From Armatimonadota bacterium (GTDB lineage Bacteria; Armatimonadota; Zipacnadia; JAUWAU01): a stretch of DNA of 64,000 nt. Position numbers and translations under genes: made by a program. Below, one piece after another: positions 33,587 through 42,454 of this stretch. The stretch covers positions 124,001 to 188,000 of the forward strand of contig JAUWAU010000005.1 of NCBI GenBank assembly GCA_030601885.1, in the 5' to 3' direction. The first letter of the stretch is position 1. Each line of letters begins with the position of its first letter. Under the pieces are notes generated by a model. The model saw nothing but the letters and a program-made list of their open reading frames with translations. It was not told the origin of the DNA and searched no databases.

Positions 33587-36500
33587 ATGCATCGAAGCTG
33601 CAGCCGCGTCATGATTGCTGCTGTTGGCACAGTCGTCCTCTCCGCCGCGTGCCCGGCGAACGCCCGGATGACGTTTCGCACTGTGGTCAATCGGCCCTTT
33701 GAGGCGGTGGCAACCGGGCCGATGGGCGCCATCGTCGTGGATTTGGACGACGTACAGGGCCCATTGACGCAGGAGAAGTGCGACGCGGCCCTTCAGCGTG
33801 CCATCGCCGAGCAGCACAGCCCGGATGCCCTCGCCGCGGCCGCGCGCATGGTCGAGGAGTTGAAGCGCCGCGGGCTGCTCGGCCCCCAGCTTCGCCCACG
33901 CTTCCCACGCCCGGCCGTGTTCGTCCGCAGCGGCCGAATGCTAATGGACACCTCCGTTGGAGGCGCCGCGCCTCGACGTCTCGTCGAACCGCGCCAGCTC
34001 GGCGGCGGCACCATCACAGTGGAGTTCGAGGCCGCCAGCTTCATTACGCCCAGGGAGCGCGCAGCGCTGCTGGGCATCTTCGACGAGGCGACGCCCGTCA
34101 TCAACGCCATCTACGGCCAGCCGGCAGAGACCATCACCGTGCAGGTGGAGGAGATGGCGGCGGGGACCTCGCCGTTGCAGGGCGGAGTCTACATCCCCGG
34201 TGTGCCAACGGGCCGCCTGCTGCTCGGCCGGTTCCTCGACGTCCCGGAACAGGACCCGGGCAACCTGTTCGCCTTCATCGTGCTATTGGTGCGCGCTTAT
34301 CACAACACGGCTATGATAGATTTCGACGCCTGGGAGGAGGGCTTCGTGCGTTTCGTGGCCACACTGGTCTGGGAGAGCATCCGTCCAACCATAAGCATCG
34401 ACGATGCCAACCCGTTCCTCGCCATCCCGCGCTACGACGCCATGAACCTCCCGCCCCTCGGCACGCCCATGTTCTTCCAGCCGATTTTCTCCGGGATGCT
34501 CCTTCCCCGCATCTCGATGGCTGTGACCGCCTGGGGGAAGATGTACTACGAGGACATGGCATTCTTTCGCGACTTCAACGCGGCGTACTACAACGCCTTC
34601 AACAGCTCATTGCCGGGGGACAGCGGCGCGCTGCGGACGATTGCCGCAAGCGTCAGGCCGACGGTCGAGGGCGTCAGCTTTCACGACTGGTTCCGCCGAC
34701 AGCACATACTCGACACGAGCGTATCCCCAGGCGAGGACTTCTACCCCTGGTACGTCGCCTTCAACGAAGGCGACGAGCCGGATGAGTATGCCCTTGCGCT
34801 GTTCTTCCTGCACTATTTTGTGGACTTGGCTGGAGCAGAGACGCCCCTTCCCGGCACGGTGGAGCTGCGATACATCAACCACGACCGCTCGGTGGACATC
34901 TTCGTCCAGGAAGGCTTCGTATCGACAATACCCGGCTCCGGCATCGACGCTGGCATGGGCTTCCTGGCGCCCACCTTCTTCCCGCAGAACACCGGCACGG
35001 GCGGGCAGGAGGGAGCCGGCGGGCGCCTGTTCATAGACATGCGTCTCGGTGGCGTCTTCAGCGTGCTCCCGTTCCCCTACACCGGCCCCGGGCCTCCGCC
35101 AACGAATCCACGCGGTCCTTTTGACATCGAGTTCTGGGGCGTCGTCTTCCCGGCCAACGACGGCGAGGTGCGGGTTACAGCGCCGGGCTCATCGCCGGTG
35201 ACGCTGCAGGTGGACGAGGGCATGTTCCGCGGCCGCGTCAGCGATGCCGGCGTGCTCGACCCGGGCCCCTACTTGCTCGAATACATCCCCCCCGGCGGCA
35301 CTGACCCGACCGTGTCGCGGCTCGTGAACGTGGTGGACATCCGCCAGAACGTCATCCTACGGGCCAATGCGGCCGGCAGCATCACCGTGGACCTGCCGGA
35401 TGCGCTCTCGCTCATCTCGCTGCCGCTGACGCCGCTCATCAACGGCCAGGCGCCGGCCGATCCGGCGGTCGTGTTTGGCATCCCGCAGGAGCAGCTCATC
35501 CTGGCGCGCTGGCAGCCGGACGACCCCGGCGTCAGCAAGTACCGCTTCTATCCGAACGTCCCGCCCATCGAGCCGGGGATGGGCTTCTTCCTGAAGCCAC
35601 CGACCGTCATCGCGAGCCTTCCCATCACGGGCATCACCCCGCCACCGGACCAGCCGGTCGTCGTACACCTCCTGCCCGGGTGGAACAACATGGGCTTCCC
35701 GTTCAATTCCACCACGCCGCTGCCGGTCTCACAGCTTCTCATCGCCGAGGGCGATCCGGGCATCGATCTCGATCAGGGCATCCCGCTCAGCCAGGCAGCG
35801 GCGCAGGGCCTCGTGGAGGGGTCCATATTCGATTTCGTGGCCAGACGCACGCCTGAGAGCGACGCCGTGAGCCAGCTCGAGCGCTTCAAGGGCTACTGGA
35901 TACGCTGCCTGCGCCCCGACGGCGTGCAGCTTGTCTTCCCGCCCACCGGTGGTGGTGCTGCGTCGGTGAGTCGCTCCGTCGCCGAGGCCCCGGCTGACGG
36001 GTGGGAGCTGTCCATCTTTGCCACGGCGAACGGCCACTCCGCTGTTGTGCGCATGGGTGCCAGTGTCGCGGCCACCAAGGGCTTTGACGGCGCCCACGAC
36101 GCTCACCTGCCGCCCGCGTCACCCGGGGGCGGGCTGCGGATGCACTTCGTGCCGGCCGACGGCGGCGAGCCGCTGTTCCGGGACGTCCGGAGCGCCGCCG
36201 CGCCTGAGCCAACGTGGCACCTGGAAGTGGCTGCACAGGCGCCGGACACGGAAGTTGAGCTGCATTGGCCCGATCTGACGCGCCTGCCGCGCGACCTGCG
36301 CCCCACGTTGATGGACGACGAGGCCGGACGCCAGTGCGCCATGCGGACAGTGCGCTCGTACCGATACCGCACCGCCGCCGGCAGCAGCCTGCGACGATTC
36401 AGGTTGACGGTGGCTCGCGGCGCGGAGGGCGCACTCCGCATCAGCGGGCTCACCCGCTCGCTGCCGCGCGGCGGACGGACGATGACCTTTCACTTCAGCC

Positions 36501-36730
36501 TCACGCGCTCCGCCACAACGACGGTGGCTGTCTACAACGCGGCCGGTCGTCTCGTGCGGCGCCTGCCCGTCGGTGATGCGCTCCCGCGCGGGCTTAACAG
36601 CGTTGAGTGGGACCTACGCGCCGACACCGGCACGCTGGTGCCCAGCGGCGCCTATGTCTGCCGCGTGCAATGCCGGAGCGAGGATGGTCAGAGCAGCAGT
36701 GCTGTGACGGCCATTCACGTCACTCGGTAG
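33587..36730 (+). CDS. large secreted protein with C-terminal FlgD-like domain
   Basis: 1047 residues with a signal peptide (VMIAAVGTVVLSAACPANA). The N-terminal 450 residues are mostly helical with no recognised domain (MIDFDAWEEGFVRFVATL, FHDWFRRQHILDTS). The middle contains Ig-like strands and a WNNMGFPFNS segment of the kind found in Planctomycete and Armatimonadota surface proteins. The last 90 residues fit a FlgD-type Ig domain (TTTVAVYNAAGRLVRRLP, LNSVEWDLRADTGTLVPSGAYVCRV). It begins 230 bp after the barrel gene; the lipoprotein gene follows 46 bp later. Confidence 0.65.
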   Translation: MHRSCSRVMIAAVGTVVLSAACPANARMTFRTVVNRPFEAVATGPMGAIVVDLDDVQGPLTQEKCDAALQRAIAEQHSPDALAAAARMVEELKRRGLLGPQLRPRFPRPAVFVRSGRMLMDTSVGGAAPRRLVEPRQLGGGTITVEFEAASFITPRERAALLGIFDEATPVINAIYGQPAETITVQVEEMAAGTSPLQGGVYIPGVPTGRLLLGRFLDVPEQDPGNLFAFIVLLVRAYHNTAMIDFDAWEEGFVRFVATLVWESIRPTISIDDANPFLAIPRYDAMNLPPLGTPMFFQPIFSGMLLPRISMAVTAWGKMYYEDMAFFRDFNAAYYNAFNSSLPGDSGALRTIAASVRPTVEGVSFHDWFRRQHILDTSVSPGEDFYPWYVAFNEGDEPDEYALALFFLHYFVDLAGAETPLPGTVELRYINHDRSVDIFVQEGFVSTIPGSGIDAGMGFLAPTFFPQNTGTGGQEGAGGRLFIDMRLGGVFSVLPFPYTGPGPPPTNPRGPFDIEFWGVVFPANDGEVRVTAPGSSPVTLQVDEGMFRGRVSDAGVLDPGPYLLEYIPPGGTDPTVSRLVNVVDIRQNVILRANAAGSITVDLPDALSLISLPLTPLINGQAPADPAVVFGIPQEQLILARWQPDDPGVSKYRFYPNVPPIEPGMGFFLKPPTVIASLPITGITPPPDQPVVVHLLPGWNNMGFPFNSTTPLPVSQLLIAEGDPGIDLDQGIPLSQAAAQGLVEGSIFDFVARRTPESDAVSQLERFKGYWIRCLRPDGVQLVFPPTGGGAASVSRSVAEAPADGWELSIFATANGHSAVVRMGASVAATKGFDGAHDAHLPPASPGGGLRMHFVPADGGEPLFRDVRSAAAPEPTWHLEVAAQAPDTEVELHWPDLTRLPRDLRPTLMDDEAGRQCAMRTVRSYRYRTAAGSSLRRFRLTVARGAEGALRISGLTRSLPRGGRTMTFHFSLTRSATTTVAVYNAAGRLVRRLPVGDALPRGLNSVEWDLRADTGTLVPSGAYVCRVQCRSEDGQSSSAVTAIHVTR

Positions 36731-36776
36731 ATCGGGCGGGCAAGAGCGATCTCAAAACACAAAGGGCGGCACTGAC

Positions 36777-38003
36777 ATGAGGAAGTGTTCAATTCGGCAA
36801 CACCGCGCCTTGGCGCTCGTCGCTATTGCTGCGGGCCTCTCGGGTGTGTGTATCACTGTCATCGGTTGCGGAGGCGGAGGGGGCGCGCCGCCGGCGCCGC
36901 CGCCAACCGAGACCGTCGTCTCGGGATCCGTCGTCGATGCCACCGACACGAGCTCGCCGATCCCTGATGCCCGGGTGTCTTTGACGAACCCGACGAGTTC
37001 GGCAGCTCGGGGCACACGCGCGCTGGTGGACGAAGACACCACTGATGAAGACGGCAACTACACGCTGCGTACCAGGGCCACCGGCGAGGTGGAGCTGCGT
37101 GTCGATGCGATCGGTAGCTTCTCAGGAGTAGCAATACTCATCGATATTACCGGGCGCGCGAGTGTGGAGATCCGGATCACCTTGCTTCCGACCTCGAGAA
37201 CAGTGAGTGAGGTGCTCGTCAAGCCACCCGGGCCGCTGACCGTCCGCCCTGGCGAACAGCTACCGTTTGCCGCCCAGGTCTTGGACGAGGGCGGTGACCC
37301 GATGATCGACGTCACTCCCACGTGGGCCGTCTCGGGCCGGATCGGCACCATCGATGCGTCAGGCCTGTTCACGGCGGGGAGCGTTGCCGCGAGCGGGAAG
37401 GTGGTCGCGGTGGTGAGTGACCAAGCCGGCGTCGTAGATGTCACCGTGGAAACCGGTGGCCAGCCACCAGGCAGCGTCAACGGAACCGTGATCGACCTGG
37501 AGACTCAAAACCCGATCGTGGGCGCGCTCGTGACAATTTCCGGCCGGGCTAGTGTCACTGACAGCTCTGGAGATTTCCTTGTCACGGGCCTGAACAACGG
37601 TCCTCAGACCCTTACGGCCTCGGCCGAAAGCCAGGGATATCTGCCGACGAGCGTGGAGGTAGAGGTGCAGGGAGCGACGGCGCTTCTGGCCCCGATTCAG
37701 CTAGTCCCACTAAGCCCGGGGCCGCCACCACCCCCGGGCACGATCACCGGCACCGTGACTCTGAACGGCAGCCTGCCGCCCGGCGACAGCATCACCGTCG
37801 AAGCAGTTAACCAGGCTACGGGCCCTCCGCCGGTATACTCGGCGACATTGACCGCGCCCGGCCGCTACGGACTCCTCGTTCCAGGCGGCGCGACATATAC
37901 CGTCACGGCCTCCGCCACCGGCTTCCAGCCTGACTCGCAGACGGTGGCCCTCCCGAACTTGGGAGATACGGCATCGGGGGTTGACTTCACGCTGAGCCCA
38001 TAG
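36777..38003 (+). CDS. lipoprotein with carboxypeptidase-regulatory-like domains
   Basis: 408 residues. Lipobox VIGC after a hydrophobic segment, then a Gly/Pro linker. Two or three carboxypeptidase-regulatory-like beta-sandwich domains follow: VSGSVVDATDT...PIPDARV, VNGTVIDLETQNPIVGALV and ITGTVTLNGSLPPGD. A Big_2-like region lies between the first two (PTWAVSGRIGTIDASGLFTAG). It is probably anchored at the cell surface. The previous gene encodes a surface protein with a FlgD-like domain. Confidence 0.7.
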   Translation: MRKCSIRQHRALALVAIAAGLSGVCITVIGCGGGGGAPPAPPPTETVVSGSVVDATDTSSPIPDARVSLTNPTSSAARGTRALVDEDTTDEDGNYTLRTRATGEVELRVDAIGSFSGVAILIDITGRASVEIRITLLPTSRTVSEVLVKPPGPLTVRPGEQLPFAAQVLDEGGDPMIDVTPTWAVSGRIGTIDASGLFTAGSVAASGKVVAVVSDQAGVVDVTVETGGQPPGSVNGTVIDLETQNPIVGALVTISGRASVTDSSGDFLVTGLNNGPQTLTASAESQGYLPTSVEVEVQGATALLAPIQLVPLSPGPPPPPGTITGTVTLNGSLPPGDSITVEAVNQATGPPPVYSATLTAPGRYGLLVPGGATYTVTASATGFQPDSQTVALPNLGDTASGVDFTLSP

Positions 38004-38066
38004 GCGCACGCGACGGCCTCGCTCAGCGCCCGGAATAGCTGGCTCGAGGCTCCTCCGGAGGACGAG

Positions 38067-38097
38067 CCAGTACATCGGGCCGGAGATAATGTACTGG
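38067..38097. promoter_or_regulatory. candidate operator upstream of hicB
   Basis: Perfect 9-bp inverted repeat CCAGTACAT/ATGTACTGG with a 13-bp centre, 66 bp upstream of the first hicB start. HicB-type antitoxins usually bind their own promoter, so an autoregulatory operator is likely. Confidence 0.4.
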
Positions 38098-38162
38098 ACG
38101 GAGGCTGCTGGGAGTGGCAGAATACCAGTCCGGGACGGCATTACTCTGAGGTGGTGGAAAGG

Positions 38163-38435
38163 ATGGCAGCGACATATACCGTGGTGCTTATGCGTGAGCA
38201 AGACGGCGGCTATTGCGTCTCTGTCCCCGCGCTCAAGGGCTGTCACACCCAAGGAGACAGTCTAGCCGAGGCTTTAATGATGGCAGAAGATGCTATTCGG
38301 CTTCATCTGGAGGTCCTGCAGGAAGACGGCAAGCCGGTGCCGCCCGACAAGCCCAGGGTAACAGTGAACATGCGCAATGCGACGGAGGCCTTGGTGTATC
38401 GCCTGGCGGTGAGGGAGGCCGTCGCCGTTGGCTAA
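38163..38435 (+). CDS. HicB-family antitoxin-like protein (first copy)
   Basis: 90 residues beginning MAATYTVVLMREQDGGYCVSVPAL, the HicB fold: a partial RNase-H-like sheet followed by GCHTQGDSLAEALMMAEDAI. HicB normally neutralises HicA; here the next gene is a 49-residue helical protein and then a RelE-type toxin, so the partner is uncertain. GGTGG lies upstream. The stop overlaps the start of the next gene. Confidence 0.75.
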   Translation: MAATYTVVLMREQDGGYCVSVPALKGCHTQGDSLAEALMMAEDAIRLHLEVLQEDGKPVPPDKPRVTVNMRNATEALVYRLAVREAVAVG

Positions 38436-38577
38436 ACTGCCAGTCGTCACCCTGTCCGAACACGGCGAGCAGATGCTCCGGGAAGCGCTGGAAGACGTGA
38501 AGGCGGGCAAGGTGAAGGAGCACGACACCGTGGAGTCTCTCATTCAAGACCTACGGGATGAAGCTGATCAGGACTGA
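38428..38577 (+). CDS. small helical antitoxin-like protein
   Basis: 49 residues from a TTG at 38428 (MAKLPVVTLSEHG...DLRDEADQD). It overlaps the preceding hicB stop and the following toxin start by 20 bases, the arrangement expected of a RelE-type antitoxin. The C-terminus is acidic and helical (EDVKAGKVKEHDTVES). The first residues LPVVT resemble the start of HicA, so chimeric origin is possible. Confidence 0.55.
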   Translation: MAKLPVVTLSEHGEQMLREALEDVKAGKVKEHDTVESLIQDLRDEADQD

Positions 38578-38815
38578 CCGGTTCCTGCGCGACTACAGGA
38601 AACTCCCGGCGCCGGTCCGCCAGCAGACGGACAGAGAACTGCTCTACCTGGCCCACGACATAGCCCATCCATCGTTGCGAGTGAAGCGGGTGCGGAAATA
38701 CAAGGACATCTACGAAGGCAGCATCAACATGGACTACCGCTTTCTGTTCCAGATCATCAGCGACGCCTGCATCCTGCTTCGCATCGGGAGGCACGATATC
38801 TTGGAGAGGGCGTAG
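38558..38815 (+). CDS. RelE/ParE-superfamily toxin
   Basis: 85 residues. The pattern FLRDYRKLPAPVRQQTDREL ... KRVRKYKDIYEGSINMDYRF ... LLRIGRHDILE is typical of RelE/YafQ-type mRNA interferases, including the conserved basic residues and a C-terminal RIGRHD. It probably cleaves mRNA on the ribosome and is held inactive by the 49-residue protein encoded just upstream. Confidence 0.75.
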   Translation: MKLIRTDRFLRDYRKLPAPVRQQTDRELLYLAHDIAHPSLRVKRVRKYKDIYEGSINMDYRFLFQIISDACILLRIGRHDILERA

Positions 38816-38860
38816 TAACTATGGGGGTGCGTGGCAGCGTCCACCTGAGGCGGTAGAACA

Positions 38861-39133
38861 ATGGCAGCGACTTATACTGTAGTGCTTATGCGTGAGGAAG
38901 ACGGGCGATATTCGGTTTCTGTTCCGGCCCTGGACGGGTGTTTCACTTGGGGCAGGACCGTGGCGGACGCCCTGCAGATGGCCGAGGAAGCAATCGGACT
39001 GTACCTCGAGGCGCTGGAGGACGAGGGCGACCCGATTCCGCCGGACATCCCGCGGGTGTCATTAGACATGACCGAGGCGGCCGAGGCTCTGGTCTACAAG
39101 TTGGCCGTGAAGGAGGCCGCACCCGTTAGCTGA
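38861..39133 (+). CDS. HicB-family protein (second, duplicated copy)
   Basis: 90 residues, MAATYTVVLMREEDGRYSVS..., about three quarters identical to the first copy and with very similar DNA over its first 45 bases. It lies after the toxin gene, so a hicB gene flanks the toxin-antitoxin pair on each side. No partner toxin follows; obg is convergent just beyond. Confidence 0.7.
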   Translation: MAATYTVVLMREEDGRYSVSVPALDGCFTWGRTVADALQMAEEAIGLYLEALEDEGDPIPPDIPRVSLDMTEAAEALVYKLAVKEAAPVS

Positions 39134-39191
39134 GTTGCCCGCGGTGACAAAGCGGATCGTCACTGCCACGCAAAGCCCCGTGCAGCGGCGC

Positions 39192-40487
39192 CTACTCCGG
39201 CTTGCGCGTGAGCACGTAATCCAGCTCCGTCTCCCCTATCAGCACCGTGTCGCCATCTTCGGCCCCGAGTCGCTCGAGCTTCTCGAGCACGCCGAGCTGG
39301 TCGAGACGCGAATGCAGATACAGGACCGCGTCCTCGTTGTCCAGGTCGGTGGTCGCCACCAGGCGCTCCACCTCTGAACCGCTCGCGACAAACCGACCCT
39401 CTCCGATGCGCTCGACTTTCAGTGGGCGCTCCGCTGGCTCGGCCTCCGCTGCGGGCTCAATAGCCGCCTCGAAGGGAGTTGGCGCCGCGCGAGCCGCCTC
39501 CAGAGCATCGGAGATGCCGTACACCAGCTCCCGCAGCCCCTCACCTGTGACCGCCGAGATGCAGAAGAGCTCGCGGTCCTCCCCCGCCAGCGCTCTCTGG
39601 ATAGCGGTCGCCGCTTCCCGCGCCTCTGTCAGGTCCATCTTGTTCAGGGCGATGATCTGCGGTAGCTGACGCAGGCGTTCATCGTGCAGCTCCAGCTCCC
39701 GGTTGATGGCGTGGTAATCCTCCACCGGATCGCGCCCGTCCACCGATGCCGCATCGAGCATGTGGACAAGCATCCGCGCCCGCTCCACGTGCCGGAGGAA
39801 CTGATGTCCAAGCCCCACCCCGTGGTGCGCACCGACAACGAGCCCCGGCATGTCGGCCATCACGAAGCTGGTGTCATCGGGACCCGCGACGACGCCGAGG
39901 TTCGGCACGAGGGTGGTGAAGGGATAGTCGGCGATCTTCGGGCGCGCCGCCGAGAGGTGGGCGATGAGGCTGGACTTGCCGACGTTCGGAAAGCCGATCA
40001 CGCCAACATCCGCCAGAAGCTTCAGCTCCAGGCGGATAGTGCGCTCTTCGCCGGGAAGGCCTTTCTCGGCAAAGCGCGGCGCCTGGCGCGTTGGCGTAGC
40101 GAAGTGCTTGTTGCCATGCCCCCCCTTGCCCCCACCGGCCACCCGCAGCCGCTCGCCTGCCTCCACCAGATCGCCGATGATCCGCCCCGACCCGGCATCA
40201 CGCACCACGGTGCCCTCCGGCAGGGGTATTACGCAGTCGGCGCCCCGGTGGCCGGTCTTGTTGTTCGAGCTCCCCGGCGTCCCGTTCTCGGCGTTGAAGT
40301 TGGATTTGTACTTGAAGTCCAGGAGCGTGCTGAGGCCGGCCTTTACCTCGAGGATCACATCGCCGCCGTCGCCGCCATCGCCACCATCCGGGCCGCCGCG
40401 CGGCACGTACCGCTCGCGGCGAAAGCTCACCATTCCCCTACCGCCGGTGCCGCCACGCACCCGGATTTCTGCCTCGTCTATGAACAT
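39192..40487 (-). CDS. obg: GTPase Obg
   Basis: 431 residues. N-terminal Obg glycine-rich fold (MFIDEAEIRVRGGTGG, YVPRGGPDGGDGGDGG), a GTPase domain with G1 GFPNVGKSS, DMPGLV and NKMD, then an OCT-type C-terminal region (ERIGEGRFVASGSEVERLV). Obg is an essential GTPase involved in 50S assembly and stress responses. It follows rpmA at 250 bp in the usual rplU-rpmA-obg order. The ATG at 40487 gives the family-standard N-terminus. Confidence 0.95.
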   Translation of the reverse strand: MFIDEAEIRVRGGTGGRGMVSFRRERYVPRGGPDGGDGGDGGDVILEVKAGLSTLLDFKYKSNFNAENGTPGSSNNKTGHRGADCVIPLPEGTVVRDAGSGRIIGDLVEAGERLRVAGGGKGGHGNKHFATPTRQAPRFAEKGLPGEERTIRLELKLLADVGVIGFPNVGKSSLIAHLSAARPKIADYPFTTLVPNLGVVAGPDDTSFVMADMPGLVVGAHHGVGLGHQFLRHVERARMLVHMLDAASVDGRDPVEDYHAINRELELHDERLRQLPQIIALNKMDLTEAREAATAIQRALAGEDRELFCISAVTGEGLRELVYGISDALEAARAAPTPFEAAIEPAAEAEPAERPLKVERIGEGRFVASGSEVERLVATTDLDNEDAVLYLHSRLDQLGVLEKLERLGAEDGDTVLIGETELDYVLTRKPE

Positions 40488-40565
40488 GGCCCGCTTACCG
40501 CGACAGTTCGGCCCGCGCTGGCCCGTCAAGAGGCGCCTTACGGTAGCGTCACGATCCTCGTGTGG

Positions 40566-40644
40566 CCCAGGCAGCTTGCCTGGGGGAAACTCGGGCTGGT
40601 CGCCGACGGGCCAAAGCCCCTTTGGCGACGGCCCGCAGCCCGAG
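40566..40644. repeat. palindromic pair between rpmA and obg
   Basis: CCCAGGCAGCTTGCCTGGG (40566-40584) is followed by CTCGGGCTG...CAGCCCGAG (40590-40598 and 40636-40644), with a further hairpin inside (GGGCCAAAGCCCC). The layout of a short stem with an AGC(T)TGC core followed by a second stem resembles the composite at 14987, but the arms differ, so it may be a diverged member or a separate leader structure for obg. Confidence 0.45.
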
Positions 40645-40737
40645 CTACACACAAGCAAACGAGCCGCCGGCAGCTTCTTATCGTGCATTCGCCGGCGGCC
40701 CTTCGATTCTTGCGTCTGGCTGGTCTCGGGGTGGCGC

Positions 40738-41004
40738 TTACGCCGCGTGTGGCTCGACCAGCACGTGAACTTGCTTCTTCCTGCGCCCCCTGGTGGTGAA
40801 GTGCACAAAGCCGTCGGCGAGGGCAAAGAGCGTGTCGTCTCTGCCCATGCCCACGTTCTGGCCCGCCAGCATCTTGCTGCCGCGCTGTCGCACGATGATG
40901 CTGCCGGTCGTGACATACTGCCCCGCGTGCTGCTTCACACCCAGCCGCTTGGATGCGCTGTCGCGGCCGTTCTTCGAGCTTCCCATTCCCTTTTTGTGCG
41001 CCAT
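40738..41004 (-). CDS. rpmA: ribosomal protein L27
   Basis: 88 residues. The start [20 protein letters not shown] is diagnostic of L27, as is [20 protein letters not shown]. It belongs to the 50S subunit near the peptidyl-transferase centre. No N-terminal leader for cleavage, unlike Firmicutes L27. It lies 42 bp after rplU. Confidence 0.98.
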   Translation of the reverse strand: MAHKKGMGSSKNGRDSASKRLGVKQHAGQYVTTGSIIVRQRGSKMLAGQNVGMGRDDTLFALADGFVHFTTRGRRKKQVHVLVEPHAA

Positions 41005-41046
41005 GATGACAAACCTCCAGCAATCCCGTCCGCGCCGAGGCGCGAC

Positions 41047-41358
41047 CTACAGCTCGATGGACTCAATCAGCACCTTGGTGACGTACTGTCTGTGTCCCCA
41101 GGTGCGGCGGTAGTTCTTCTTGGGCTTGTACTTGAAGCCCCGGATCTTCTTCGCGCGCTCCTGAGCCACGGCCCTACCGATGACCTTGGCGCCCTTGACG
41201 AGTGGCGTGCCGACGGTCATATCGTCGCCCTCGCCGGCGGCGAGCACTCGATCGAACTCGACCGTCTCGCCGACCTCCACCGGGAGCTTTTCTACCATAA
41301 TCACGTCTCGTTCAGTGGCCTTGTATTGCTTTCCGCCGGTCTCGAAAATCGCGTACAC
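41047..41358 (-). CDS. rplU: ribosomal protein L21
   Basis: 103 residues: YAIFETGGKQYK, VGTPLVKGAKVIGRAV and the C-terminal KKNYRRTWGHRQYVTKVLI are typical of L21, which binds 23S rRNA. GTG start; AGGAAGG lies 10 bases upstream. It heads the rplU-rpmA-obg operon, with a good promoter about 57 bases upstream. Confidence 0.98.
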   Translation of the reverse strand: MYAIFETGGKQYKATERDVIMVEKLPVEVGETVEFDRVLAAGEGDDMTVGTPLVKGAKVIGRAVAQERAKKIRGFKYKPKKNYRRTWGHRQYVTKVLIESIEL

Positions 41359-41414
41359 CCTACTATTCCTTCCTGCGCCATTAACTTGCCCGTCAATGGG
41401 CCGGACGAATGGTA

Positions 41415-41443
41415 ATGATACCTGCTTACCGTACCAAAGTCAA
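41415..41443 (-). promoter_or_regulatory. sigma-70 promoter of rplU, TTGACT-17-TATCAT
   Basis: On the minus strand TTGACT (41443-41438) and TATCAT (41420-41415) are separated by 17 bases. The transcript would start near 41408, giving an untranslated leader of about 50 bases before rplU. It is the only promoter-like match I see upstream of the operon. Confidence 0.75.
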
Positions 41444-41878
41444 CAACCCGGGGCCACTTTTTCGCTGCATTTGCTGAGCCCCTTCAACCAGCGCTGACCG
41501 TCCTCATAACCGGTGGCAGAACTGGCAGATGGTGAAGGCCCAGAGACCGACGCCCCGCCCGCTTGCCCGCCTACGAGTCCTCGAACGGACGCTCGCGCCG
41601 TCCAAGCGCTTGAGGTGCGGTTGTGTCTCCCGGCTTCGAATGCGTGGGTCCGTCGCTATCGGAGGATCCGGGGGCAGCGGAGCTGGCACGAAGGCTTGAT
41701 GCCCCTGCAGCGTTCTGACGTATCGCCCAGCGCGGACAGTCCCCTGGGGCCTCACATTATGTCACTCCCGTACGGCAGCAACGGCCGTCCGTCAGTTCCG
41801 CGCGAATCGTTCGGCGTAGCGCCGCGGAGCTGCGGCGACTTTCAAAGTTCTCTCAACTGTGTCCCCGGCATTCAAAAT
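41444..41878. other. 435-bp gap with no gene recognised
   Basis: This lies between the rplU promoter and the 3' end of the Nudix gene. Short open frames on both strands lack ribosome binding sites and show basic, low-complexity composition, so I do not call them. No tRNA, terminator or known RNA motif seen. A structured RNA of a kind I cannot recognise by eye is possible. Confidence 0.4.
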
Positions 41879-42454
41879 CTACGGCTTTTTTTTCAATAAC
41901 GTCCGGCACTTGTCAAGAACGTCGAAGTAGCCAAGCACACCCGCAATCGTCTTCGCATCTCGGATGGAGCCGTCGTCGATGAGCCGCCGGGCCTCCTCCG
42001 GCGTCATGATGGCCGGCTCGATGAACTCGTCCGCGTCGGCGGTGCTGTGCGCGGGCTTCAGCTCGCTCGCCACAAAAAGGTGGATGAGCTCGGAGCAATA
42101 CCCGGGTGCAAGGTACATCGAGAACAGCGGCTCAAGCCGGCCCGGGGCGTAGCCGATCTCCTCGGCCAGCTCCCGCCGCGCGCACTCCTCCGGCGACTCT
42201 CCCGGGTCCACGACACCGGCCGGTATCTCCAGCAGCACGCCCTCCGCGGGCAGCCGAAACTGCCGGATCAGCACGATCCGGCCATCATCGAGCACGGGCA
42301 CGATGGCCACCGAATCGGCGTGCTCCACCACCTCGCGCTTCGAGCGCGCCCCGTTGGGCAGCTCGACCTCATCAACCCGCAGGTTCACGATCTTGCCCTC
42401 GTATATGCGCCGCGTTCCGACAACCGTCTCGCGAAGCTCGGCCTTCGGGTTCAC
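41879..42454 (-). CDS. Nudix hydrolase, ADP-ribose pyrophosphatase-like
   Basis: 191 residues. The Nudix box is complete: GVVDPGESPEECARRELAEE plus IGY. Before it is RQFRLPAEGVLLEIPAG, and after it FSMYLAPGYCSELIHLF, the ADP-ribose pyrophosphatase (NudF-like) layout. It probably cleaves ADP-ribose or related nucleoside diphosphate sugars. GTG start overlapping the DUF3866 stop (GTGA), so the two are coupled. A run of eight A in the last codons (KKKP) is a potential slippage point but has no visible effect. Confidence 0.9.
   Translation of the reverse strand: MNPKAELRETVVGTRRIYEGKIVNLRVDEVELPNGARSKREVVEHADSVAIVPVLDDGRIVLIRQFRLPAEGVLLEIPAGVVDPGESPEECARRELAEEIGYAPGRLEPLFSMYLAPGYCSELIHLFVASELKPAHSTADADEFIEPAIMTPEEARRLIDDGSIRDAKTIAGVLGYFDVLDKCRTLLKKKP

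Noticed and set aside
39135..39377. HicA-like gene after the second hicB (LPAVTK...)
   Set aside because: Only the first few residues resemble HicA; the frame is antisense to obg and does not fold like HicA.
41504..41755. 83-codon minus-strand frame in the gap before the Nudix gene
   Set aside because: It has no ribosome binding site, a basic low-complexity product and no visible domain.
41879..41893. Programmed slippage at the A8 run in the Nudix gene
   Set aside because: The run is in the last codons; slipping would only change the final residues, and nothing downstream is in frame.
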